From CAZAMT01 sp964486145 (lineage in GTDB: Bacteria; Bacteroidota; Bacteroidia; Bacteroidales; JAAAOM01): a stretch of DNA of 6,948 nucleotides. Shown here piece by piece: positions 1-6,902 of the stretch. How positions within the stretch are numbered: the first letter of the stretch is position 1; each line of letters opens with the position of its first letter. Both the position numbers and the translations under genes were made by a program. The notes under the pieces are model-generated. The model was given only the letters and a program-made list of their open reading frames with translations. It was not told where the DNA came from and made no database searches. Location of the stretch: NCBI GenBank assembly GCA_964486145.1, contig CAZAMT010000220.1, positions 1 to 6,948 of the forward strand, given 5' to 3'.

Positions 1-44
1 ATTTGTTATACAAGACATCTTTTACTTTTTTATTGACAAATCGC

Positions 45-221
45 TCAGATTAGGTCATAGACTTTTTCAATTACCTGAAGCATTTCTTTCCCTGAAAAAG
101 TAACCGGTGTAATGGTGTTTGGGAATACCGGCCGGCTTTTTATGGGTGTAATAATTAAATTTTCGGGTAATACTTCCGATGCAAGTACAATATCTTTCTG
201 ATTTATGTTTCCTGTATTCAT
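45..221 (-). pseudogene. Truncated Lon-type protease N-terminal domain (remnant)
   Basis: The frame reads from ATG at 221 to TGA at 45, 58 residues. An in-frame TTG at 239 would add six residues, but the ATG is the more natural start. After a polar leader, the segment LPENLIITPIKSRPVFP, continuing through a Thr/Pro-rich strand and GKEMLQVIEKV, follows the opening of the Lon substrate-binding domain (family pattern: LP, hydrophobic strand, P, xxRPVFPG-like turn, P, then G-K/R before a helix). Full Lon proteases are about 800 residues, with an AAA+ module and a Ser-Lys protease domain. Here the frame stops after roughly one hairpin and one helix. Past the stop, a different frame stays open for 15 codons (47 down to 3) to the window edge, so a single-base frameshift is possible. 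No ATPase or protease motif is present, so the piece could not act as a protease. It could also be a small Lon-N-like protein. The family match is by pattern only. Confidence 0.45.
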
Positions 222-277
222 ATATTTTTTCTTTATCAATAATTAATAATTGTATCTCAGTCATTCATATAGTTATA

Positions 278-306
278 TAAAAATAAGTTGGGTGTTTTTG
301 TTTCAA
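278..306 (-). promoter_or_regulatory. Candidate Bacteroidota-type promoter for the Lon remnant
   Basis: On the minus strand a TTG (plus 304-306) lies 18 bases upstream of TATTTTTA (plus 278-285). This resembles the phylum's -33 TTTG / -7 TAnnTTTG pair, with one mismatch in each element. The expected start point would leave about 50 bases before the ATG at 221. The region is very AT-rich, so a chance match is likely enough to keep confidence low. Confidence 0.25.
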
Positions 307-345
307 TTAACATACCAACGATTTTGAGTCTTTATTCTTTTAAAA

Positions 346-374
346 TTTCCAGGAATTAAATTATATTAGCTTTA
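346..374 (+). promoter_or_regulatory. Candidate promoter for the glycoside hydrolase gene
   Basis: TTTC at 346-349 and TAGCTTTA at 367-374 are separated by 17 bases and resemble the Bacteroidota -33 TTTG / -7 TAnnTTTG elements, each with one mismatch. Transcription would begin near 380, leaving a leader of about 40 bases before the ATG at 420. No Shine-Dalgarno sequence is evident, as is usual in this phylum. No clear operator or inverted repeat was seen beside it. Confidence 0.25.
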
Positions 375-419
375 ACAAAATACAATTTCAAACAACAGAT
401 AATCAGAAGTATAATTATC

Positions 420-3400
420 ATGAACAAAAAATCGAACCACTTAATGCCAGTTATATTCTTCATCGTTTCCGGATGTAGCATAAGTTTGCTTTCCTGTCAG
501 AATGGCAGTCAGGATGAGCCGGATACTGATAAAATTTCATCTTTTGAGCAATTGAAAGCCGAGTTTATAGATCCTTCTGCTAAATACAGAACAGTTCCCT
601 TTGCCGTGTGGAATGGCGAAGTAACACATGAAAAGATTGACCGTCAAATAACGGAATTAAAACAATCAGGGGTTGGTGGAATCTTTATTCATCCTCGCTG
701 GGGCATGATTACCGAATATCTTGATTCAGCATGGTACGAACTTGTGGAGTATACGGTAAAAAGCGGAGAGGAGATGGGGCTGAATGTTTGGCTTTACGAT
801 GAAAATACATTTCCTTCAGGATTTGCCGGAGGGCATGTGGCAGAGCAAATGACCGATGCTTATCAACACGGACAGGCTTTGGTTGAAGTTAAACAGAATA
901 TTTTGACACCCGGTATCAACACAACGTACACAAGAGTTCTAATGAAAAACAGAACCGATGATTCTTTTGTGGATATCACCGAACAGGTATCAGATTTTGA
1001 GGGAAAGCCAGGTGAATATTACCTCTATGAAAACAAAGCCTATTTTCCATCGGCCAGGTATGGAGGATATTCGTATGTTGATTTGATATATCCTGGTGTT
1101 ACAGAAAAATTCATAGAGGTTACGATGCCCGGTTATGAGCAAACAGTGGGAGAATATTTTGGAAACTCAGTTCCGGGAATATTTACCGATGAGCCCAATA
1201 TCAAGCCACCGTCCGGGGATGGTATTCGATATACTCCGGATTTGTTTGAGCAGTTTGAACGACGATGGGGCTATAAGCTGGATGAAAATTTACCCTCACT
1301 ATTCAATGAAATCGGAAACTGGCGGCGCGTAAGACATAATTATTACCAGATATTGCTGCAATTATTTATTGACAGGTGGGCAAAGCCGTGGTACAATTAT
1401 ACAGAAGAACAAAATTTAAAATGGACCGGACATTACTGGGAACATGGCTGGCCGAACCCACAACATGGAGGAGACAATATGGCGATGTATGCCTGGCATC
1501 AGGTTCCGGGCATTGATATGCTTTTTAATACCCAGGAAGAACGACCGGATCAGTTTGGAAATGTGCGGGCAGTTAAAGAATTGATAAGTGTTGCCAATCA
1601 AATGGGTTATCAACGGACATTGAGCGAAACATATGGAGCTGCCGGTTGGGAAATCCGATTTGAAGATTTAAAACGCCTTGGCGACTGGCAGCATACCCTG
1701 GGAGTAAACCTTATGAACCAGCACCTGGCATACATGGATATTATTGGCGACAGAAAGCACGATTTTCCGCAGTCGTTTTCCTCACATAATGCATGGTGGA
1801 AGCATTACAAAGTATTGAATGATTATTTTGGAAGGCTTTGTGCTGCGCTGGCCTCGGGTGATCAAATAAACAAAGTGCTTGTTATTGAACCAACAACTTC
1901 AGCCTGGATGTATTACGTACCCGGAGAAGAAAACGTAGTAATGAATAATATTGGAGACCGTTTTGATTCATGGATTCGATACATTGAAAAGAATCAGGTG
2001 GAATATGATCTGGGCTGCGAAAATATTATCAAAGATCATGGATCGGTTGAAGATGATCTTTTTGTTATCAATCAACGAAAGTATAATGTTGTGATTTTGC
2101 CTCCGGGAACGGAAAGCCTGGATCTTGCAACTTGGGAACTTCTCAAAAAATACATCGATAACGGAGGCATTGTATATTCTGTTGTAAACTTCCCAAAATT
2201 TATTGATGGCGCTGAATCCGCAGATTATAAAACCTATGCAGAGATTTATAAGATAAACTGGAGACATTTAAAAAATGCGGAAGAAATCCCTGCAAACTGG
2301 TATTTGTCTGAAGAATTTGTGATGGTTGATCCTGCCAGTATCAAGGGCCTGCTTTATCATCAACACCGAATCCTGGATGACGGAGAAGTGCTCTTCCTGT
2401 CCAATTTTGATGAGAATGAAAATGCTGCCGGAACATTCAGGGCCAAAGGAAAAGATGTTTTATACATGGATTTGTTTGATGGAAGTATTTACAAATATCC
2501 CCATCAAAAGCAAGGCCAATTACTGGAGGTTACTTTTGATATTACACCGCATGGTTCCATGTTGTTTTTTATACCTGACAAAGAGATGGATTTTGATACA
2601 TATCAGCAACCTGCAGTTATTAAGGAGCAAATTGCAGGCACTGGTGAAATAAAGGTGAACAGGGAACAAAAAAACACGTTGGTTCTCGATTATCCTGATA
2701 TTTATTTGAATAAGTGGGAAAACAATATGCTCTTTTATAATGCGGCAGCGAAGGTTTTTCGGGCACATGGATTCGATGCCAATCCCTGGAGTGTAACCGC
2801 TCAGTTCAAAAGCAATATTGTTGACCGGGATACTTTCCCGGAAGGTACGGGCTACAAGGCCCGGTTTCATTTTACAGTTGATAAGGAATTTGACGTTCAA
2901 ACGCCCTTGCAGCTTTCCGTTGAGCGTCCGGATGTGTTTAAGGTGTTTGTCAATGACCACGAAGTGAACGCGCTGGATGGAGAGTGGTGGCTGGATCCGG
3001 AATTTGGGTTGTATGATATTTCCGGACTATACAAAACAGGGAAAAATACCATACGACTGGAAGTTAGTCCGATGAGTGTGTTTGCCGAACTGGAGCCGGT
3101 ATATATTATTGGTGATTTTTCACTGGAAAGTCAGGACAAAGGCTGGAAAATCACATCCACTGATAAGCAATTGTCAACTGGTTCATGGGCGCAGCAGGGG
3201 TTGCCAATGTATTCGGGAGCAGTATCATACACCAGTACATTTTCGCTTGATGAAACCGCGTGCATCGTGAAATTAAGTGATTGGTTTGGTACTGTGGCAA
3301 GTGTACTTGTCAATGGAGAGGAAGCAGGAATTATTGGTTGGAAGCCATACCAACTTGATATTTCGGATTATGTGAACCCCGGTATAAATGAAATAACAGT

Positions 3401-3584
3401 GAATGTTTACGGATCACTGAAAAACCTGCTTGGGCCACACCACAATGTCACCCGTAGAGGAATTGTTACCCCGTGGAGCTGGAGGTTCGGGCCGGAAAAC
3501 CAACCGGCCGGCGTTGCATACGATGTGCTTGATTATGGGTTGTTTGAGCCGTTTTCAGTATATACGATTGATGAATATAATTAG
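420..3584 (+). CDS. Secreted lipoprotein glycoside hydrolase, GH106/alpha-L-rhamnosidase-like
   Basis: This 1054-residue protein starts with a basic n-region, a hydrophobic stretch and the lipobox LLSC, with Cys26 as the lipidation site. QNGSQDE follows, resembling the acidic surface-export signal of Bacteroidota lipoproteins. A TIM-barrel-like catalytic region begins near residue 60 with WNGEVT (64-69). It continues with GGIFIHPRWG (86-95), LYDENTFPSGFAGG (125-138), FTDEP (255-259), a GHYWEHGWP patch (337-345), PGID (363-366) and SETYGAAGW (402-410). Glu258 and Glu403 are the best candidates for the catalytic acid/base pair, by analogy with GH106; this is inference. Residues about 480-595 look like a flavodoxin-like, beta-galactosidase-trimerisation-type domain. 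A small beta-sandwich follows (about 640-720). Two GH2-type jelly-roll sugar-binding domains close the chain (about 750-900 and 915-1045). The length fits GH106-like enzymes. The substrate is unknown: rhamnose-containing glycans are a guess, and the exact CAZy family is not resolved. There is no SusC/D partner in the window. The frame is intact. Confidence 0.85.
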   Translation: MNKKSNHLMPVIFFIVSGCSISLLSCQNGSQDEPDTDKISSFEQLKAEFIDPSAKYRTVPFAVWNGEVTHEKIDRQITELKQSGVGGIFIHPRWGMITEYLDSAWYELVEYTVKSGEEMGLNVWLYDENTFPSGFAGGHVAEQMTDAYQHGQALVEVKQNILTPGINTTYTRVLMKNRTDDSFVDITEQVSDFEGKPGEYYLYENKAYFPSARYGGYSYVDLIYPGVTEKFIEVTMPGYEQTVGEYFGNSVPGIFTDEPNIKPPSGDGIRYTPDLFEQFERRWGYKLDENLPSLFNEIGNWRRVRHNYYQILLQLFIDRWAKPWYNYTEEQNLKWTGHYWEHGWPNPQHGGDNMAMYAWHQVPGIDMLFNTQEERPDQFGNVRAVKELISVANQMGYQRTLSETYGAAGWEIRFEDLKRLGDWQHTLGVNLMNQHLAYMDIIGDRKHDFPQSFSSHNAWWKHYKVLNDYFGRLCAALASGDQINKVLVIEPTTSAWMYYVPGEENVVMNNIGDRFDSWIRYIEKNQVEYDLGCENIIKDHGSVEDDLFVINQRKYNVVILPPGTESLDLATWELLKKYIDNGGIVYSVVNFPKFIDGAESADYKTYAEIYKINWRHLKNAEEIPANWYLSEEFVMVDPASIKGLLYHQHRILDDGEVLFLSNFDENENAAGTFRAKGKDVLYMDLFDGSIYKYPHQKQGQLLEVTFDITPHGSMLFFIPDKEMDFDTYQQPAVIKEQIAGTGEIKVNREQKNTLVLDYPDIYLNKWENNMLFYNAAAKVFRAHGFDANPWSVTAQFKSNIVDRDTFPEGTGYKARFHFTVDKEFDVQTPLQLSVERPDVFKVFVNDHEVNALDGEWWLDPEFGLYDISGLYKTGKNTIRLEVSPMSVFAELEPVYIIGDFSLESQDKGWKITSTDKQLSTGSWAQQGLPMYSGAVSYTSTFSLDETACIVKLSDWFGTVASVLVNGEEAGIIGWKPYQLDISDYVNPGINEITVNVYGSLKNLLGPHHNVTRRGIVTPWSWRFGPENQPAGVAYDVLDYGLFEPFSVYTIDEYN

Positions 3585-3661
3585 TATTTTGGTTAGGTTT
3601 GAGTAGATTTTTGTCACTGAACTGGCTATTTCTCTGTCACGTATTTCGCCGTAAAACATTT

Positions 3662-3677
3662 CTCCGTTGTTACGGGG
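3662..3677. terminator. Weak hairpin between convergent genes, possible terminator
   Basis: CTCCGT, loop TGTT, ACGGGG forms a six-pair stem with one G-T wobble. It lies 78 bases past the hydrolase stop and 21 bases past the nitroreductase stop, where a two-way terminator would be expected. An alternative longer-loop pairing joins CCGTAA (3649-3654) to TTACGG (3670-3675). Neither side carries a clean T-run: the plus side has only a broken T-rich stretch (TTCCTTCTTT), and the minus side reads AAATGTTTT. Support comes mainly from position. Confidence 0.25.
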
Positions 3678-3697
3678 TGATACTTCCTTCTTTAAAA

Positions 3698-4288
3698 TCA
3701 TTTTGCATGATGAAATGTAAACTCAGCGATATTTTTTCTGTTTCTTTCATTCATTTCCCTTGTTTTAAAAGGTTCTGGTAATTTTTCCGGAGAATCCAGG
3801 TAGCCCAGAGCCATAAAACAAACGACTTCCACATTTTCCGGCAGTTGGAATGTATCCATTGTTTTCTGCCTTTCAAATCCTGCCATCATATGGGTATAAA
3901 TATCCATACTCATTGCCTGTAATGCAAGCTGCATATTGGCCAGGCCAGTGTCGTGCATCGCGGTGCGGTTATCTTTACCGGTGCTAAAATGTTTACGTGC
4001 AAGACTAATAACCAATACTGCGGCATTTTTAGCCCATGGCTGATTTCCGGGTTTCAGACAATCTACAAGATTTTGAAATCCATTCTCCGATTTATGGGCA
4101 TAGATGTATTGCCAGGGTTGCTCGTTCATGCTGCTGGGTGCCCATGAGGCTGCCTCAAACAAGGCTTGCAAGTCATTCTTGGTAATGGCTTTTTCAGAAA
4201 ATGATCTGGGACTCCACCTGTTCTTTATCACATCAATTAATGGATATTGTGTCTTTGCTTTTTTTAATTCTGTTATATCCGTATGCAT
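3698..4288 (-). CDS. Nitroreductase-family FMN-dependent oxidoreductase
   Basis: The 196-residue length is typical of the nitroreductase superfamily, cytoplasmic homodimers that bind FMN and use NAD(P)H to reduce nitro-aromatics, quinones or related acceptors. The N-terminal helix carries RWSPRSF (24-30), the usual FMN phosphate-binding Arg-x-Ser-x-Arg pattern. Next come LFEAASWAPSSMNEQPW (43-59), the conserved alanine-proline-serine loop ending in N-x-Q-P-W at the flavin, then WAKNAAVLVIS (85-95), HDTGLANMQLALQA (112-125), and MALGYLD (159-165), the strand and loop closing over the flavin. The charged C-terminus, with NERNRKNIAEF, is as usual. The start at 4288 puts the FMN-binding helix at the normal distance from the N-terminus. 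It is convergent with the hydrolase gene and downstream of the DUF349 gene on the same strand, separated by 111 bases. The natural substrate cannot be told from the sequence, and no specific member name is justified. Confidence 0.9.
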   Translation of the reverse strand: MHTDITELKKAKTQYPLIDVIKNRWSPRSFSEKAITKNDLQALFEAASWAPSSMNEQPWQYIYAHKSENGFQNLVDCLKPGNQPWAKNAAVLVISLARKHFSTGKDNRTAMHDTGLANMQLALQAMSMDIYTHMMAGFERQKTMDTFQLPENVEVVCFMALGYLDSPEKLPEPFKTREMNERNRKNIAEFTFHHAK

Positions 4289-4328
4289 ATTTTGTTTTTA
4301 AAATTATTTTTAAAACACCAGGGTTATT

Positions 4329-4359
4329 GGATAAATCTTTATCCCCCGTCTGGACGGGG
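4329..4359. repeat. Two abutting perfect 16-bp palindromes
   Basis: GGATAAA-TC-TTTATCC (4329-4344) and CCCCGTC-TG-GACGGGG (4344-4359) are each perfect 7-bp inverted repeats around a 2-base centre, and they share base 4344. A further run, ATTAAAGGGGTGAG, follows at 4361-4374. The pair sits between the end of the DUF349 gene (stop at 4400) and the start of the nitroreductase gene (4288). As RNA, the GC-rich arm could form a stem and act as a terminator or 3'-end stabiliser for the DUF349 transcript, although no T-run follows it on the minus strand. It could equally be one copy of a dispersed intergenic palindromic repeat or a protein-binding site. Confidence 0.6.
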
Positions 4360-4399
4360 AATTAAAGGGGTGAGATCAGCAGGAAATCAGAGAATTGAG

Positions 4400-6733
4400 C
4401 TACTCATCATCCAGTTTGGTATCGATAAGATCGATTTTTTGCTGGAGTTCTTCCATTTTTTTCTTTGCACCATTGATTTTGTTTTCAACATCCGAAATCA
4501 TCTCTTCTGCATTTTTCGATTTTGCAAAGAATCCGATATTATTTTCCCAAAGCACAATGTCATTTTCAAGTTGCTTTAATTTATTCAGAAATTTTTCTCG
4601 ATCCTGGCGCAATCGATAATCTGAGCGCGGTTTGCCTGAAAGATCATCCAACTTGGTTTTAAATTTTATGATGTTCTTTTTACTTTCATCAATTTTCAGA
4701 TTATCAAACTTTTTATTGATAACTTCCCGGTAACGTTGCTGAATCTCATCTTTCTTCTTTATGGGAACAAAACCTATCTCAGCCCATCTGCGCTGGAAGT
4801 CCTTTAGCTGTTCCAGATTATCTTCCACGTTACTGCTCAGGGTAAAAGCTTTAATATCCTGAATAAGTGTTTCTTTCAATTTCAGGTTATCTTCGTACTT
4901 GCTGTCAATATTTTCAAAATGCTCTGACTTCCTGTTGAAAAACTCATCACATGCAGCGCGAAACCGTTTCCATACTGAATCTGAATATTTTTTTGGAACG
5001 GGTCCAATTTGTTTCCATCTTTTTTGAAGCTCAATTAGGTCTTCCGTCGTTTTTTTCCATTCCGTGCTGTCTTTCAGTGCTTCTGCCTGGATGCAAAGAT
5101 CGGTTTTACGTTGAAGGTTGTTTGATTGCTCCTCCCTGTTTTTTGCATAAAACTCCCGTTTTTTATTAAAAAACTGATCACACGCTGAACGAAACCTGTC
5201 GTAGATTTTATTGTTATCCTTTCTTGGAGCAAATCCTATGGTTTTCCAGATTTTTTGCAGCTCTTTCATTTCATCGGAGCGTTGATCCCAATCCTTGTAA
5301 GAGGAAATATCAAGAACAGCAATTTCTTCAGCCTTTTCACAAAGCAAGCGTTTCGATTCCAGGTTGTTTCTTTGCTCCTGCTTTACATTGTCGTAATACT
5401 CCTGATGCTTTTTGTTAATTTTTGATGTTGCCTCTTTAAATCGATCCCAGATTTCCGAACGCATTTCGGCAGGTACCGGACCAATTTCACGCCACTGGTC
5501 ATGATAGGTCTGAAGTGTCTTAAAGGCCTTAATGATGTTGGGTTCGAGCAATAACTCTTCAGCTTTCTCACATAGTTTTATTTTCAATTCGAGATTCTTT
5601 TTCAGGTCAAGATCACGTAATTCCTTGTTGATCTTTATATAATCGTAAAATTTTTCAACGTGGTGATGGTACGTTTCCCACAAATCTTTCACATTGGTTT
5701 GCGGAACCAACCCAACTTCCCTCCAACGTGCCTGTAAATCCCTGAATTCCTGAAATGTTTTATTCAATGACTCCTTTCTGTTTACCAAATCCTTTATTTC
5801 CTCTATGATGCGGTACTTTTCTTCCAGGTTTTTATGTTTTGATTCCTCGAGTTCCCGATTGAAAGCTGTTCGCTTTTCGCGGAATTGTTCGATGTATGCC
5901 TTTAGTTGTTTTTCAAGCGGGTCCTCTTCAGGTTTAAAATCCTGAGGTTGCCCACCCTGTTCGAGAAAACTTTTTCGAAGATTTTCAATCTCCGTTTTAT
6001 GTTTTTTTATAAACTGAAAACGAATTTGGTCTACTTCGTCTTTTACCTCCTGGACAGGTTTTTCATCAATGATTTTTCTTAATTCTTCAATTAGTTCTTC
6101 CTTATTTAATTTGGAAAAATCTACGGGTTCTGCTTTTGGTTCTTCTTTATCCCTCTTTTCCTTTGTATCCTCTGCACTTTTCCCGGTTACTTCATGTTCC
6201 TCCGGTTTCTCCGGCTCTTTCTCTTTTGATTCAACTTCATCGGCTGCAGAATTTTGTGATGTTCCATGATTGTCTTTGCCTTGAGACGATGATTCGGTAT
6301 CTTTCTCAACCAGGTTGCCTGTTTCGCTTGATTCTTCAGCCACCTTTACATCATATTCTTCTGAAGGTTTTTCACCGGAACTGGCAACCGGTTCCGGTTT
6401 TGCCTGGCTTGTATCAGCATTGCCTGAACCAGCTTTCTTTTGTTCATCATCAGGTTGATCCGAATCCCCGGTTTTTGATGAGGCATCAGCAGCATCCTCA
6501 GTTTCCTGATCTTCATCACCGGATGGATCTTTCTGATTACTTTCTTCAAGGGAAACATCTGCTTTATCCTTTTTATCGGCATCCATTTCCGGTTCGTCCG
6601 GAATGTTTTCTTCCGGAGTTTCAGGTTCTCCGCTGTTTTTTTCATTGGTAGCATCATTCGTAGTTTCGGCAGCTTTTTTAGCCTGACCGAATTGTTCATC
6701 CTGAACAGAGCGTTTGTGTTCTTTCTCAACCAT
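4400..6733 (-). CDS. DUF349 multi-repeat protein with acidic disordered N-terminus
   Basis: This 777-residue protein has no signal peptide or membrane segment and is presumably cytoplasmic. Residues 1-205 are low-complexity: about 30% Asp/Glu, rich in Ser, Lys, Pro and Gln, with almost no aromatics, and so probably disordered. From about 210 on it is helical and highly charged. Five DUF349 repeats are recognisable by the core W-[KRA]-x-[IV]-G-[PFL]-[VA]-P, with Trp at 337, 414, 496, 573 and 650 (spacing 77, 82, 77, 77). Each is followed about ten residues later by W/I/Y-x-R-F/Y and a basic FF-N-K/R helix. Between repeats, L-C-x-x-A-E recurs at Cys388, 465 and 547. A degenerate repeat without the Trp seems to precede them near 262-330. 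The C-terminal block, with NDIVLWENNIGFF (724-736) and a coiled coil, is typical of the Bacteroidota version. The family's role is unknown and none is assigned here. The CAT at 6731-6733 gives the only sensible ATG start, 30 bases from a good -7 box. Confidence 0.92.
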   Translation of the reverse strand: MVEKEHKRSVQDEQFGQAKKAAETTNDATNEKNSGEPETPEENIPDEPEMDADKKDKADVSLEESNQKDPSGDEDQETEDAADASSKTGDSDQPDDEQKKAGSGNADTSQAKPEPVASSGEKPSEEYDVKVAEESSETGNLVEKDTESSSQGKDNHGTSQNSAADEVESKEKEPEKPEEHEVTGKSAEDTKEKRDKEEPKAEPVDFSKLNKEELIEELRKIIDEKPVQEVKDEVDQIRFQFIKKHKTEIENLRKSFLEQGGQPQDFKPEEDPLEKQLKAYIEQFREKRTAFNRELEESKHKNLEEKYRIIEEIKDLVNRKESLNKTFQEFRDLQARWREVGLVPQTNVKDLWETYHHHVEKFYDYIKINKELRDLDLKKNLELKIKLCEKAEELLLEPNIIKAFKTLQTYHDQWREIGPVPAEMRSEIWDRFKEATSKINKKHQEYYDNVKQEQRNNLESKRLLCEKAEEIAVLDISSYKDWDQRSDEMKELQKIWKTIGFAPRKDNNKIYDRFRSACDQFFNKKREFYAKNREEQSNNLQRKTDLCIQAEALKDSTEWKKTTEDLIELQKRWKQIGPVPKKYSDSVWKRFRAACDEFFNRKSEHFENIDSKYEDNLKLKETLIQDIKAFTLSSNVEDNLEQLKDFQRRWAEIGFVPIKKKDEIQQRYREVINKKFDNLKIDESKKNIIKFKTKLDDLSGKPRSDYRLRQDREKFLNKLKQLENDIVLWENNIGFFAKSKNAEEMISDVENKINGAKKKMEELQQKIDLIDTKLDDE

Positions 6734-6747
6734 TGTATCTTCGTTTG

Positions 6748-6759
6748 AAATACGTATTT
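6748..6759. repeat. 12-bp perfect palindrome in the DUF349 gene leader
   Basis: AAATACGTATTT is a perfect palindrome centred between 6753 and 6754. It falls where transcription from the -7 box at 6763-6770 should begin, so it could be an operator or a small leader element. It is short and made mostly of A and T, so chance is a real alternative. Confidence 0.35.
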
Positions 6760-6762
6760 ATT

Positions 6763-6770
6763 CAAAAATA
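6763..6770 (-). promoter_or_regulatory. -7 promoter box of the DUF349 gene
   Basis: On the minus strand these bases read TATTTTTG, an exact match to the Bacteroidota -7 consensus TAnnTTTG. It lies 29 bases upstream of the ATG, giving a predicted leader of about 20-25 bases. No clear TTTG or TTG is present at the expected -33 distance, so only half of the promoter is supported. Confidence 0.4.
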
Positions 6771-6816
6771 ACGAAATTTTACATTCTGTGTCCATTCTCG
6801 CGGTAAATTAACAATT

Positions 6817-6900
6817 ATGCAACAATTAAAAATGTTGAATGTTTATGCCCGGAAGATATTACTGGATGGGCAAATATCAAATATCGCGTATAAGGATTAG
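6817..6900 (+). CDS. 27-codon short ORF upstream of the right-edge gene
   Basis: ATG at 6817 to TAG at 6898-6900 encodes MQQLKMLNVYARKILLDGQI and seven more residues. It ends two bases before the ATG at 6903, so it could be a leader peptide coupled to that gene. It has no family resemblance that I recognise, no Cys or repeated regulatory codons, and no ribosome-binding site of its own. An open frame of this length is common by chance, so this is a tentative entry. Confidence 0.15.
   Translation: MQQLKMLNVYARKILLDGQISNIAYKD
6892..6896 (+). promoter_or_regulatory. Shine-Dalgarno-like AAGGA before the right-edge gene
   Basis: AAGGA ends six bases before the ATG at 6903, a good distance for pairing with the 16S rRNA tail. 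The other genes in the window show no such site. It is the main reason to accept the ATG at 6903 as a real start. Confidence 0.35.
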
Positions 6901-6902
6901 CC

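Noticed and set aside
67..264. 65-codon minus-strand frame overlapping the Lon remnant
   Set aside because: The overlapping frame carries the Lon-like motif pattern. This one gives a Lys/Tyr-rich string with no recognisable pattern.
2520..2960. 146-codon minus-strand frame inside the hydrolase gene
   Set aside because: It is antisense to well-defined beta-sandwich coding sequence, with no family resemblance and no promoter or ribosome-binding signal.
3599..3781. 60-codon plus-strand frame after the hydrolase stop
   Set aside because: It begins with TTG, overlaps the end of the nitroreductase gene in antisense, and has no motif or ribosome-binding site. It is hydrophobic and Cys/Phe-rich, as expected from AT-rich noise.
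4289..4306. TAATTTTA on the minus strand as a -7 box for the nitroreductase gene
   Set aside because: It lies about ten bases from the ATG, which would leave almost no leader, and there is no -33 element. AT-rich sequence makes such matches common.
6136..6651. 171-codon plus-strand open frame antisense to the DUF349 tail
   Set aside because: It runs opposite the acidic, Glu/Asp/Ser-rich region, whose codons avoid stops on the other strand. Its product is a His/Leu/Pro-rich string with no recognisable domain.
6346..6795. 149-codon minus-strand frame overlapping the DUF349 start
   Set aside because: It is a shifted frame of the same low-complexity stretch, giving a Lys/Met/Arg-rich sequence. 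The DUF349 frame has repeats and a promoter box and explains the region fully.
6871..6885. Tandem AAATATC copies near the right edge
   Set aside because: There are only two 7-base units within AT-rich DNA, too short to be called a repeat array or a CRISPR-like structure.
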